A stretch of DNA of 64,000 nt from Paramecium tetraurelia (lineage: Eukaryota; Ciliophora; Oligohymenophorea; Peniculida; Parameciidae): contig NW_001799007.1 of NCBI RefSeq assembly GCF_000165425.1, positions 1,334 to 65,333 on the forward strand. Reading direction: 5' to 3'. Below, in pieces: positions 53,897 to 64,000 of the stretch. Under the pieces are notes generated by a model. That model saw nothing but the letters and a program-made list of their open reading frames with translations, did not search any database and had not been told where the DNA came from. Numbering within the stretch: position 1 is the stretch's first letter; each line of letters starts with the position of its first letter. The position numbers and the translations under genes were made by a program.

Positions 53897-54465
53897 ATGA
53901 TGGATTACCTAAAATAGACCCTAGAACTGTAATTGAAGAACTTAAAAGCCATTTGTATTCAGATGACAATTTTAAAAAGTGTTATTTATTATCGATATAG
54001 ACTGTTTTCTGATGCAGAAGATAAGAAATACAGAGAAAATTTTTAATTGTTTGATAGAGATAGTGATGAAAGAATTAATTTTACTGAATTACAAGAACTA
54101 TTGACTTCAATTGGTTATGTTTATGATGAATAAGAATTGAGTGAATTGTATAAAGAGTTAGAAGATTCAGAAGGTTAAGGTATCAGGTCAGATGCTTTGT
54201 TCATTCTCGTGAGCAAGAAAAAGAGGGAGCAAGACAGAGAAGAATAATTGATCGAGGGTACTAATCATATATTATAAAAACAGCATTTAAATCAGTTGAT
54301 TTAGAAAATACAGGGTATATTTAGAGTGAATACTTTAAAGAATTATTGATGACATTGGGATATCGATTTACAGAAGATGAAGCAGATGAGTATATGAAAT
54401 TTATTGATCCTAAAAATGAGGGAAAATTCCTTTACATTGACATTGTTAAGAAAATACTTAAATGA
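53897..54465 (+). CDS. EF-hand calcium-binding protein (calmodulin/centrin-like)
   Basis: Exons 53897-54245 and 54272-54465 with a 26-nt intron (GTACTA...ACAG) give 180 aa. EF-hand 1 is canonical: FDRDSDERINFTELQELL, with Asp at 1, 3, 5 and Glu at 12. EF-hand 2 is degenerate. After the intron come EF-hand 3 (VDLENTGYIQSEYFKELL) and EF-hand 4 (FIDPKNEGKFLYIDIV), both with altered ligands. Four hands in two pairs is the calmodulin/centrin plan, but probably only hand 1 binds Ca2+ well. The N-terminal ~45 residues are uncertain: two more possible introns (20 and 22 nt, together divisible by three) would change part of them without moving the main frame. Target unknown. Confidence 0.82.
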
Positions 54466-55377
54466 ATTATTATACATCTAAAATAAACTCATCTAAAATT
54501 GAAAAGTTGACTTTTGGCAACATTATGGACTCGCAAAAATACCATAAAAGTAAAAATTACTATAATAATGCTTCATATATGCAGTGTAACAATGATGCAA
54601 ATGATTTTTTTGGAATCATAATATTTCTTGCATAAATAACTTATTTATCTTTTAGCTCTTTGTTTTTATTTATATTTACTCATCATTTATTTTATTAACA
54701 ATTAAAGTTCCTAAAATTTAGTACCTTGTTCATTAACCTAACTTTCTAAATCCAGGGTGGACTATAAATAACTTTTTTCATCCTTAATTCTTCCACAATC
54801 AAATTTATCTTTTCTATTCTTCCTTTAGAGATTCATTCAAGAATATATATAGTACCGATTAAATTTATATAAATTTACTGAAAACACAAGGCCATAAATT
54901 ACAAGGAAAGTATTTTACAATCCAATAACCATAATTTCTTAATGAGATTGGATTTGCAGTCAAAAATCAATTTCAACTTCCTTTTTTCCATATTCAACCT
55001 ATGATTTATTAGTTTGTATCATGGATGATATTAAACAACCAGGAATTCCAACTGCAATAAATACTTGCAGAGGAAAAAGAACATAGAATCCATTTAAAAA
55101 GTTAATTTTGGACAATTCTATCTCTTCTAACTTTTGAACGGTTGAATATCTAAGAAGTGTAAGTATTATAATTAAGAGTATTTCTAGTGGAAATATTCAT
55201 TAGATATTTCTGAAGTTTAAAAATAATTATGATGAAAGCCAAAATATTGATATCAATTGTTTTTGTGATTCCTGTTGATACCTAGTGTTATTTTGTACAA
55301 GCGTTTTATGATAGCTATGTTAGATCTGATGCAATAATTATTTCTAACTATTAACTTCTTCAAAAGTGACATATTAA
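54466..55377. other. Intergenic interval with a weak coding-like patch
   Basis: 912 bp. On the minus strand at about 54965-55195 a frame of ~78 codons contains two hydrophobic runs (PLEILLIIILTLL and GFYVLFPLQVFIAVGIPG). It has no start codon, follows a TGA, and no adjoining exon was found. It could be a remnant of a membrane-protein gene. The last part should include the promoter of ATPase copy 2. Confidence 0.4.
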
Positions 55378-58300
55378 ATGTATGTAATTAATACAATCCC
55401 ATTTAAATATCTTGATTTGATTGATCTTCAAATCAATCATTTTTATTATTCAATCTTAATGTCCTATCCTGTGAAAAACTCAGATATTGAAGGCCAGCAC
55501 ATTCTTTTTCAAGTTACGCCTGTTCAACTAAGCAAACTTCGGGTTTTATTGGCTGTAATTATTGAATAAAGATAGTTAGGTTGTGTTCTCAATTTGTTCT
55601 GCTTTTGTTTTCGCCTTAGCTCTGAGATATTCCAGAAAATTTTACAATGCCTTTCTCTTTACTCAATGTCAGGAAGAATCAGTCGCAACTCATTACTAAA
55701 TAGAAACAGTTTAAGGTGAATAATTTGTGTGTGCCAAAAAATTTATCGACAATAAACCATATTTCCTCTTCAGGTAAATAAACTAACTATTCAAGAATGC
55801 TTAAGTACAGATTTAATGAATAATCGAAAAGTTACGAGCCCATTGAATTTGATGCAAAAGAAAAAGTTATCTCTGAAATTGTATAATCAAGAAATACACT
55901 TTCTAGAGACCTTAAAAATTAATATTTTGGAACATGTTAACTTAAGATCCCAATAGAATCTATATTCATCTATTCTTTGCATGCATTTACAGGTCCATTC
56001 AATATTTTATAATATTTTGCTGTTGCAATATGGTTTGCAGAGAAAACAGTACTTCAACCTGTCCTGATCTTGATTTTCACGGTTTTAACAGTCTATTTGA
56101 ATTACTTTTTGTATGTTAGATCAAGAAGAAGATTATAATAATTGGCTAATATACATTAAGAAGTATCAATTAAAGAAAATGATTAAATTAAAGTGATTAA
56201 TGGAGCTGATCTTTTACCTGGTGATTTACTCATCCTTAAAGATAATCAAACATTAAATTGTGATTGTGCTATCATTTAAGGTGATGTTATTGTTAATGAA
56301 GCCACTTTAACTGGTGAAGGTATTCCTATTCCTAAATCTGCATTACCTAATCAAAATTCTCTTTTTGAACTTGAAAAAATGTCTTAACATTGTTTATTTG
56401 AAGGAACTAAATTAATTTAAGTTAACAATGCTTAGCAAAATATAGCCATTGTACTAAGAACTGGTTTCACATCCCTTAGAGGTTAATATTTTAGAAATGT
56501 ACTATTTCCTGAATCTCCATCAATGAGATTTTACATCCAAGCTGCTAAATTCATTCTTGAAATAGCATTTATTATTGCAGTTGTATATGGATTCCTATTG
56601 ATTGAATACATTCCAATGGAATTCAAATCAAGTCTTTTAGTATTGAGATTCTTGGATAATATAGTTTGGTCAATTCCACCATCAATGCCTATTTTCTTCT
56701 AAATTTGCAAGACTGCAAGTTTGGTTAGACTTGAAGCTAAAGGAGTTATTGGAAATAATGCTGATAAAGTAGAATCAGCTGGTAGAATTGATACTTGTTG
56801 TTTTGATAAAACAGGAACTCTTACTACTTTAGGATTTAAGGCAATTAAAGCATTTCCAGAAGAAGAAAAACCTATTTTAGATGCTATTATGGGTTGTTGT
56901 CATCATTTAATTAAAATAAATGGTTAATTATTAGGAGATCCATTAGAAATTGAAATGCTTAATTTTGTAGGTTGGCAATGTAACTTCAATAATAATCCAT
57001 TAACAATTGATGGAAATGGAAAAACCTATATTATTCATAAGATATTTGACTTTAGTTCATCAAAATCAATGATGAGTGTTATTGTAACAGATGGATCTAA
57101 ATACTATTTATATGCAAAAGGTTCTCCTGAATCAATTAATTCAATATCAATCAAGAAAAGAGATGATTTAATTGAGGAATTCAATTTGAATGCTATTAAA
57201 GGTTATAGAGTCCTAGGATTAGCTTACAAAGAATTATAATCAAATTAGATTGATTAATAAAGAGAGTAATTAGAATCATAATTGAACTTTGTTGGTCTGT
57301 TAGTTATGGAGAACCCATTAAAATCAGATACAAATGAAATCATTACAACTTTAAAAGAATCAGGATTAGATATTAAAGTAATATCAGGAGATAATCCTTT
57401 GACAACTATTTAATGTGGAAAGTTAGCTGGTATTATTAATTCAGATAATGAAATTACATTTTTAGATTATAATTAATAAAATTAAGAAATTATACTTTAA
57501 TGTAATAACAATCAATAAATAATTAAAGATTAATAACCAAATAGTATTTAAGAATTAGAATCATTTATATAGACTCAATAAGAATTAGCTTTAACTGGCA
57601 AATTTTTAGAATTTATGACAAATAAAGGCAATTTCTTAGTAGAGCCTAAGAATTCAGCAAATACTGTTGGTAAATCTTAAAGCAAGGAAAAGATATTTAC
57701 TGAAATTAATCAAATTGATATTGACGACGGATCTTTTGGACAATTGACTATCTCTATTATTAAGAAAACTAAGGTATTTGCTCGTTAAAAACCTGAATAA
57801 AAGAAATTAATTATTCAAATAATTCAAAGTTTTGGAAGATAAGTATTAATGTGTGGAGATGGTGCTAATGATTGTGTAATAATATTCATTTAATTCATTT
57901 TAGTCAGCTATCTCATAAGCTTAAGTTGGAATTTCATTTAGTGAAGCTGATGCCTCATATACTGCTCCTTTCAGTAGTAAATCTACTTCATTAGATTGTG
58001 TTGTTAAAGTACTATTATAAGGCAAAGCAGCTACCATGACTATTATTGAAGTCTTTTAATATTAAATCAGTGTTAATACATTGAAATTTGTAGCTGTACT
58101 CTTTACCTTTTTAGAAGCAGAAACCTTTGCAGATTTTCAATTTACTTATACAAGCATTATATCAAATATTCCCTTATTAATATTTTTATGTTTATCTGGT
58201 CCTTGTGATACATTAGCTAAATATAATCCATTAGATGATTAATTTGCTATTTATAATCCAAATTTAAATATTTAATAATTTTAAATTTGGGGAGTAGCAG

Positions 58301-58797
58301 GGTATTATAATAATATTTATTTAAATTAGATTGATTGTCAATTATTTCATTTCAACAGCAGTTAGAGATGTTCATACATGTGAAATAGATGAACCAATTG
58401 ATAATTGTATTCCAAAACCAATAGAAGAATTAAAAAAATCTGGAGATATTTAATCAGTAATGTTTATGAGTTTGATGTTCTTCTTTATGACATTTGCAAT
58501 CAACTTATACATTTCCAATCCTTTCAAATAAAGATACTATAGAAACTACCTATTACTTTTATGGACAATATTAGGTTTTATTCTATTCTTTGTTTCTGCT
58601 ATCTTTCCAAAAGGAGGAAAATGGGCTAAATTGATTAATGTCAATGATAATGCGTAACTATATTTTATTATATTTCTAGATTCAAAGGGTATAATTGGAT
58701 CATGATAGCTGTTGTTGTAATAGCCGCCTTGTTAGGGTTTATTACTTAAGCTATTTTACAAAAATATCTTCCTTCAAAAAAGAAAATTGAATTTTGA
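55378..58797 (+). CDS. P5-type ATPase, copy 2 (ATP13A-like)
   Basis: Six exons (55378-55554, 55580-55773, 55796-57875, 57904-58301, 58330-58653, 58680-58797) with introns of 25, 22, 28, 28 and 26 nt give 1,096 aa. Motifs match copy 1: LTGEGIPIPK, SIPPSMPIFF in TM4, the phosphorylated Asp in CFDKTGTLTT (residue ~461) and MCGDGANDC near residue 815. Exon 3 is 2,080 nt in both copies and the last three introns have the same lengths. The N-terminal ~130 residues align only loosely with copy 1, and the first intron sits at codon 59 here but codon 25 there. Both copies look intact. The function is ion, polyamine or helix transport by P5 pumps; subtype not settled. Confidence 0.9.
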
Positions 58798-58825
58798 ATT
58801 ATTATAAAATAACATAACAAATTTA
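55921..58825 (+). repeat. Right arm of a 2.9-kb inverted repeat (P5-ATPase copy 2)
   Basis: Inverted, nearly identical counterpart of 37741-40642. Begins at AATATTTTGGAACATG inside the coding sequence and ends about 30 bp after the stop codon. About 15.3 kb of unique sequence separates the arms. Confidence 0.85.
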
Positions 58826-59152
58826 TTTAATATAATTCATACTTTTTTAAAGATATAAATGAGATAAAATTATTAATGTTAGAAATTTATACGTGAGATT
58901 AATTTCCAATTAGGTTGATTACATAGTGTTTTCTCAAAATATTTTTTGTTAAACAAATGCATAGTAGGATTCAATAAATTTTATTGAATTAAAAATATAA
59001 TGATTCAGCATAATAAGACTTATATTTAATTCAATTTCCATTTAAATTTCATATTAAGAAATTATCATCTGCTATGTTAATTAAATTTGTTATTAATTGT
59101 ATAACTATCTTTTGTGCAATTTTCTTTAGTCGAATTAATTATTTAATTTATT
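58798..59152. other. Intergenic interval, nothing recognised
   Basis: 355 bp of AT-rich sequence; its first ~28 bp still belong to the inverted-repeat arm. Confidence 0.55.
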
Positions 59153-60233
59153 ATGTTTATTTTAGCATTATTTTCTTTTGTTTCATCGCAAATTATTATT
59201 GGGTAATTGCCACCAAGCATAAATGAACAATTGACAATTAAAGTAGATACAAAATCGATTCGAATTAGTTATTGTTTGTCATCAGATTAATATAAAAATG
59301 GACTTAAGAAAAATGAATTCAATTATCCTAATCCAAAAACTTTTACCCAATTAAATCAGAAATTATTACTTTAGTATATCACAAATGAAATTTTCAATGA
59401 AATGGAATCCAAATCAGCTTTGTTTCATCATGAAAATTGGAGATGCAAGTAATACACTATTTATGATTATTTTCCTGAATTATTTGAAATATCAATCAAT
59501 AATGCTAAGAATAGAATTCTCACAATCCTCAAATCGGAGAAATAAGATGCAGGTGAATTCAAACGTAATTATACCACTTATTTTAGAAAGCCAAGATTGG
59601 ACTTATTAATTACAACTTAATTCAAATACATAATAATAGTGGATGTAAATTAAATACAAAAAAGAGTCAAGTGGACCTAAGTATCATTATGAACGAAAAT
59701 TGATTGGAGCTGGGTTGCATTAATTTATTGAAACTAAAATTATTTTTGATAAATAGCCTAGTTAGAATGTAGTCATTGTAGATGAATTAGATACTTTTAC
59801 TTATGTGGACAAGGATGAATTGGATAAGTTACCTTATGAGGCTAAATTGATGACAATTGTTGATATAGAAAGACCCAATGAACTTTCCACATAGCACATA
59901 ATTCTGAGTCAACACAAAGGTGCTTTGGAAATTACATACCTCATGCCATATCATTTTCGATATCATTTGGCTTCAGACACACACTATAAGACCTCCTATG
60001 TTCCAAATATTCCCAGAGTTTACTTGGAATCGTAATCAGGTGACCCTTTAATTAAATCATTTTTCAATGGCAACTTTGAGGAAGCTCAAATATCAACATA
60101 CAAAGAACACCTAACATATTAAATTCCAGTTGGATACTTGCCATATAAAAATGTAGTAATTATGATAACTATTGGTATCACACTTGGAATGGCCTTACAT
60201 ATATCTAACCTAATAAGAAGAGATAAATAGTGA
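59153..60233 (+). CDS. PIG-X-like subunit of GPI mannosyltransferase I
   Basis: Two exons (59153-59644, 59667-60233) with a 22-nt intron (GTAAAT...AAGAG) give 352 aa. It has an N-terminal signal peptide (MFILALFSFVSSQIIIG) and one C-terminal membrane helix (VVIMITIGITLGMALHI) with a short basic tail. Family landmarks of PIG-X/Pbn1 are RKLIGAGLHQFI just after the intron, the PYHFRYHLA segment (PLHFRY in relatives), and IPVGYLPYKNVV leading into the helix. PIG-X stabilises the PIG-M mannosyltransferase that adds the first mannose to GPI in the ER. GPI anchors are abundant in Paramecium, whose surface antigens carry them. The assignment rests on motif order, not on a search. Confidence 0.75.
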
Positions 60234-60644
60234 TATTTATATAAAATAGAATTTAAATAAACAATACGAAACAAGGGATGAGGATAACTTATTATATCTA
60301 ATATTAACAATCTGATATAATAATTTATAATCCCCAAAAATTACTATCTTTATTATAATAATATAATGAAGTTAGATGACTTCCCTTCTGTTATTAATTT
60401 ATTTTCAACTATAACTTAGTTTTGTATAGATATTAGCTAATTATTCTTTTTAACTTGTATTATGAAAAATTAATAAGATATGAGCATTATTTATAAAAAG
60501 AATTTAAATGTATGTATTTGTCATAAATGGTTAGATTATTTGAGATTGAAAAATTGTGATTTATTTATAATAAAGAGTATTTAAGATAATAGGTCAATTG
60601 ATTAATTAATTAATATAAATATAAAAATCTGATATATTTCTTAG
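60234..60644. other. Intergenic interval, nothing recognised
   Basis: 411 bp between the PIG-X-like gene and Ku80, strongly AT-rich; presumably holds the Ku80 promoter. Confidence 0.55.
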
Positions 60645-62889
60645 ATGGCAGGAAAAGAAGCAACTTTAGTTTTATTAGATGTAGGTGCCTCAATGTATGA
60701 ACCATACAAGTAGGCTCAAGGAAAGAAAATCACTAGATTAGAATTAGCTGTTGATTGCATAGGGATGATGATTTAATAAAAGATCTTTAATTACAAGAAT
60801 CATGAAGTTGGATTAGTTTTGTTTGGAACAGAGGACGCTGAGGATGGGAATACTTTTTACATCTAAACATTGTCGTCTCCAGATCTAGAGTTTTATAGAA
60901 ATCTGACAGAATTACCTAATCATGATATACCTAAAATAATTGGTGGAGATATTTTTGATGCTTTGGACAAATCAGTTAGCACTTTAGATGAGTATGTGAA
61001 GACCAAGAAGATGGATAAGAAGATATTTGTGCTCACAGCAGGATTTGGTTAGACAGAATATAATGAGAAGAAGATTGCAAAGCTTATTAAAATGATTGAA
61101 AAAGTAGATGTGAAGATCAATTTCATAGCATTGGATTTCATGAATGAATATGATGCTGAATTGGATGATCCTTCCAAACCTGAGAATCAAGAAACTCTAA
61201 ATGATCGAATGCTTAATGCTGTTTACGAAAGTTAAGAGCAATCAATCAATTCACGTTTAGTTTATTACATGGTTCAAGAACTAAGGAGTCATATGAGAAT
61301 ATTCCCAGCTAATATCGCATTTGAATTGTATTCACAATTTCACACCAAACAAATGCAAGCAAGAGCCTCATTTAGAGGAGATTTTCAAATAAATGATGAG
61401 ACATCCATCTCTGTATTGGTTTACAAAAGATGCACAGAGGAGAAATTACCAAGTTTAAAAAAGCATTCTGCTACTGGAGAATTCAGCAGTGAACCCACTA
61501 GAAATGTAGTTAGAAATGACACCATTCATTACAATCCAGAAGACCCAAACATGACTCCAATTGAAAGAGAGAATATCATTAAGGGTTACTTATATGGCAG
61601 AAGCCTAATTCCTGTGGATAGTATAATGGAAGATAAAATGAAGTATTAATGTGTTAGGTCATTTTAATTATTGGGATTTGTTGACAAGTCATAAATTCCT
61701 AGACATTATTTTATGTCTAGTGTGGACATGGTTGTAGCTATTGATTGTGAAAAAGCAAAGAAATCTTTATCTTCTTTGATCATAGCCTTAATTGCCACAA
61801 AGAAAATTGCTATTGCAAGATTTGTTGGCAGAGAAAAGAGTTCTCCAAAAATGGTGGTGTTATTGCCTCATAAATCAAAGAGCTATTAGTGTTTTTGGAT
61901 GATTGCCTTACCCACTTCTGAAGACATCAGGCATTTCCAATTTGCTGCTTTAAGAAAGTCCACTCCTCATCAATAAATAGCTGTAGCCTCCTTGATTGAT
62001 AAAATGGATCTAGAAGCACTTCCAAACGAATCTGGAGAACCAGAAGAATTACTTAAAATGAAATACATTGCAAATCCAACTAGACAATATTTCTAATAAG
62101 TAGTCATGCATAAAGCTATCACAAGAACTGATGTCATTCCTCCAATCTCTCCTTTGATTCTAGAATATTTGCATCCCGAATAACGAGTATACAATTATGC
62201 TTAGGATGCTATATAGAGAGTGAAGAATGCTTTTAAATTCAAAGTTAATGAAATCAAGAAACCCTAAGATAAAAAAGTATTTTGGAAACAATTATTCGAT
62301 GAACAAACTACATAATAACAACAAGCTTAACAATAAATAGAGGAAGAAGTGGTTGAAATCAATAGAGAGGAGGAAGAGATGGTCAATATGTTTGCCAAAT
62401 AAAAATTGGGATTCAATGATGATATCATTTAAGAAATTGGTTCTGTGGATCCAATCTCAGATTTCAAGAAAATGATCACTGAAAAGAGAGTCGATTTGGT
62501 TGATTCTGCCCTTCAACAAATTCAGAAGGTTATAATTGGATTAGTCGATTAATCAGTAAAAGGCAGTTTCTTCCCCAAGGCCTTGGAATGCTTAAAAGAA
62601 ATGAGAAGAGCTTGTATTTCAGAAGATGAAGCTCCAGTTTTCAACAAGTTCCTCTTTGTACTTAAGGATAAGTACAATCAATCTATATTTTGGGCCCAAA
62701 TTGTACAATAAGGCATCACTTTGATAAGCAACATAGAGAATTAAAAATCAGGTGTCACTGCTGAGGAAGCATAAGATGTATATATATTTAATTAATTATT
62801 AGTTCCTGAACAAAGAAGATAACAAACATTAGTAAATGGTTGATCAATTATAACATGAGGAAGAAGATTTATTAGCTGATATTGAATGA
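60645..62889 (+). CDS. KU80: Ku80 (DNA end-binding protein)
   Basis: Two exons (60645-62777, 62803-62889) with a 25-nt intron (GTATAT...ATTAG) give 739 aa. The N-terminal vWA-like domain starts EATLVLLDVGASMYEPYKQ and contains HEVGLVLFGTEDAEDG. It is followed by the Ku beta-barrel core (SLIPVDSIMEDKMKY, FWMIALPTSEDIRHFQ), a Gln/Glu-rich linker and a helical C-terminal domain with WAQIVQQGITLISN. The intron-spliced end reads EEEDLLADIE, like the acidic EExDxLLxxx motif by which metazoan Ku80 recruits DNA-PKcs; unspliced, the frame stops early and loses it. Ku70/Ku80 binds double-strand ends for non-homologous end joining. In Paramecium, Ku80 paralogues also act in programmed elimination of germline DNA; which paralogue this is cannot be told from the sequence alone. 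Confidence 0.9.
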
Positions 62890-63374
62890 TTATAATAATT
62901 TTATTAAAATACAAAATAAACCTGTCATTTTTGTACAAAAATCAGCATCCTTCCAATTTTTATCTTAATCCTGATAGTAGTTGAATAGTTGGAGTTTAAA
63001 AGTAAGGAAGCTGATTCATTGCACTACCTTATTTCTATTGTAGGATGATTTAGAATGTTGTTCATTTATTGTGTTTTCTTATTGGAATATAATTATTTCT
63101 CTTTCTGTCTGATGACTTTGACTTTGATTTAAATTATCTGAAGAATTTAGCTATTTATTAGGTTTGATGAAAAATTGGAATCATTTTTTTATTAACATTA
63201 TTTATTTATCTGAATATGAATTGAAATATTTTAGATAAAATATATAGATTTGCTAAAGTTAGAAATTGAAATCAAAAAGGATTATTTGCATACATAAAAA
63301 TCAAATTAGACACTTTTAGTAATAGAATATATTAACTAATAATTTAGATGAATAAGAATGAATGAAATTTAAAC
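62890..63374. other. Intergenic interval between convergent genes
   Basis: 485 bp between two stop codons on opposite strands. AT-rich, no coding signal seen. Confidence 0.55.
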
Positions 63375-63998
63375 TCATTTCAATTATACACATTAATATT
63401 GGTGATGTTTTGCTATTTCATCTAATTTCTTCAATAAATCCTTTTAATATTCCTACGATATTCTTTTAGGAAATTATATTTAGATTTAATTTTATTCTAG
63501 ATCTGAATATATTTTAAATGAATTGTCAATTGTATTTTCTGTATTCTCATTGCTAATAGTTTTATTTTCATTAATGCTCCAAGTTGTCATTTATTCAGAT
63601 TCCTTTAATTACTAATCAACAGAATTGTTTGCTAATTATTCATCCTATGTGGAATATATCGAGAATGCTTTGCAGCATTATGCTTTGAACTCAGTCTTCA
63701 CTTTTTCATAATTCTAAACTAATTCTTCTTTACTCAAAATTTAATTAGTGATGGGTCTGAATTTTGATAAGTATTATTTTATGTGTTATGATTATTTAGA
63801 TAAATTATTTTGAATTTCTTTAGTTAAAGCATTTTACTTAGTTTTTACAACTTTCAATAATAATTATAATAATTTTTGTGTGTAATAGATAGCATTTTTA
63901 AGAAAATAAGCAGATTTGTCTTCTTCATCTACTTCTGAAATCAATGTTAATTGATCATTATCTTGTATTAATTCGATTTGTAATTGGTCATCCGAATT
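63375..63998 (-). CDS. Gln/Asn-rich protein of unknown function, C-terminal part (5' end outside window)
   Basis: An open minus-strand frame enters at the right edge of the window and runs 207 residues to TGA 63377-63375. It is polar and mostly helical (IYYTQKLLQLLLKVVKTKQN, NQILSKEELVQNYEKVKTEF), with a Ser/Asn/Gln/Glu-rich part and a final basic helix (QKDLLKKLDEIAKHHQYQ). High TAA/TAG glutamine content and low hydrophobicity fit a real Paramecium gene. No family recognised. Confidence 0.6.
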
Positions 63999-64000
63999 AT

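Noticed and set aside
37741-58825. Reading the two inverted ATPase arms as terminal repeats of a large mobile element
   Set aside because: The arms are host P5-ATPase genes with introns; the interior contains ordinary unrelated genes and no transposase or target-site duplication was seen.

Overview
The window reads as ciliate nuclear DNA, almost certainly Paramecium. It is very AT-rich. Long frames stay open only if TAA and TAG are read as glutamine and TGA is the sole stop. Genes are cut by very short GT...AG introns; nearly all those placed here are 20-28 nt. All coordinates come from hand translation. Exon sums divide by three for every multi-exon model except the P450. No tRNA, rRNA, CRISPR array, telomere repeat or recognisable transposon or virus-like element was seen.

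Layout, left half. The end of a divergent alpha-tubulin gene (2-409) is followed by a TauE/SafE-type membrane transporter (666-2089) and a casein-kinase-1-like kinase (3205-4334). A 3.5-kb gap without a convincing gene comes next. Then come a 912-aa kinase with a long helical tail (complement 7867-10605), a small unknown gene (complement 11348-11729), a Cys-rich zinc-binding membrane protein (complement 12440-13261), a coiled-coil/WD40 protein (13940-15517) and a B-box-like/TPR protein with 14 introns (16221-18935). A giant intronless gene (20810-36574, 5,254 codons) encodes a secreted or type I membrane protein with eleven Cys-rich modules. A zinc-finger/SPRY-like gene (36639-37708) follows 64 bp later.

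Layout, right half. Two nearly identical P5-type ATPase genes lie in inverted orientation about 15 kb apart (complement 37769-41187 and 55378-58797). Between them are a cytochrome P450 with a disturbed 3' part (41592-43161), a 2.8-kb gene-poor stretch holding two weak candidates, and a very tight array of four minus-strand genes. These are a Ser/Thr kinase (45994-47468), a 953-aa protein of unknown function (47586-50447), a SHIPPO/ODF3-like axonemal protein (50476-51844) and importin-alpha (51875-53491). An EF-hand protein (53897-54465) points the other way. After the second ATPase come a PIG-X-like GPI-mannosyltransferase subunit (59153-60233), Ku80 (60645-62889) and the 3' end of an unknown Gln-rich gene (complement 63375-63998).

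The genes do not form one pathway. Several belong to ciliate cell structure and signalling (tubulin, SHIPPO protein, EF-hand protein, three kinases). PIG-X and the ATPases belong to the endomembrane system, importin-alpha to nuclear import, and Ku80 to DNA end joining, which in Paramecium also serves programmed genome rearrangement. The most unusual items are the inverted ATPase pair with sharp homology edges, the giant repeat gene, and the TPR gene in which each repeat is one 102-nt exon.
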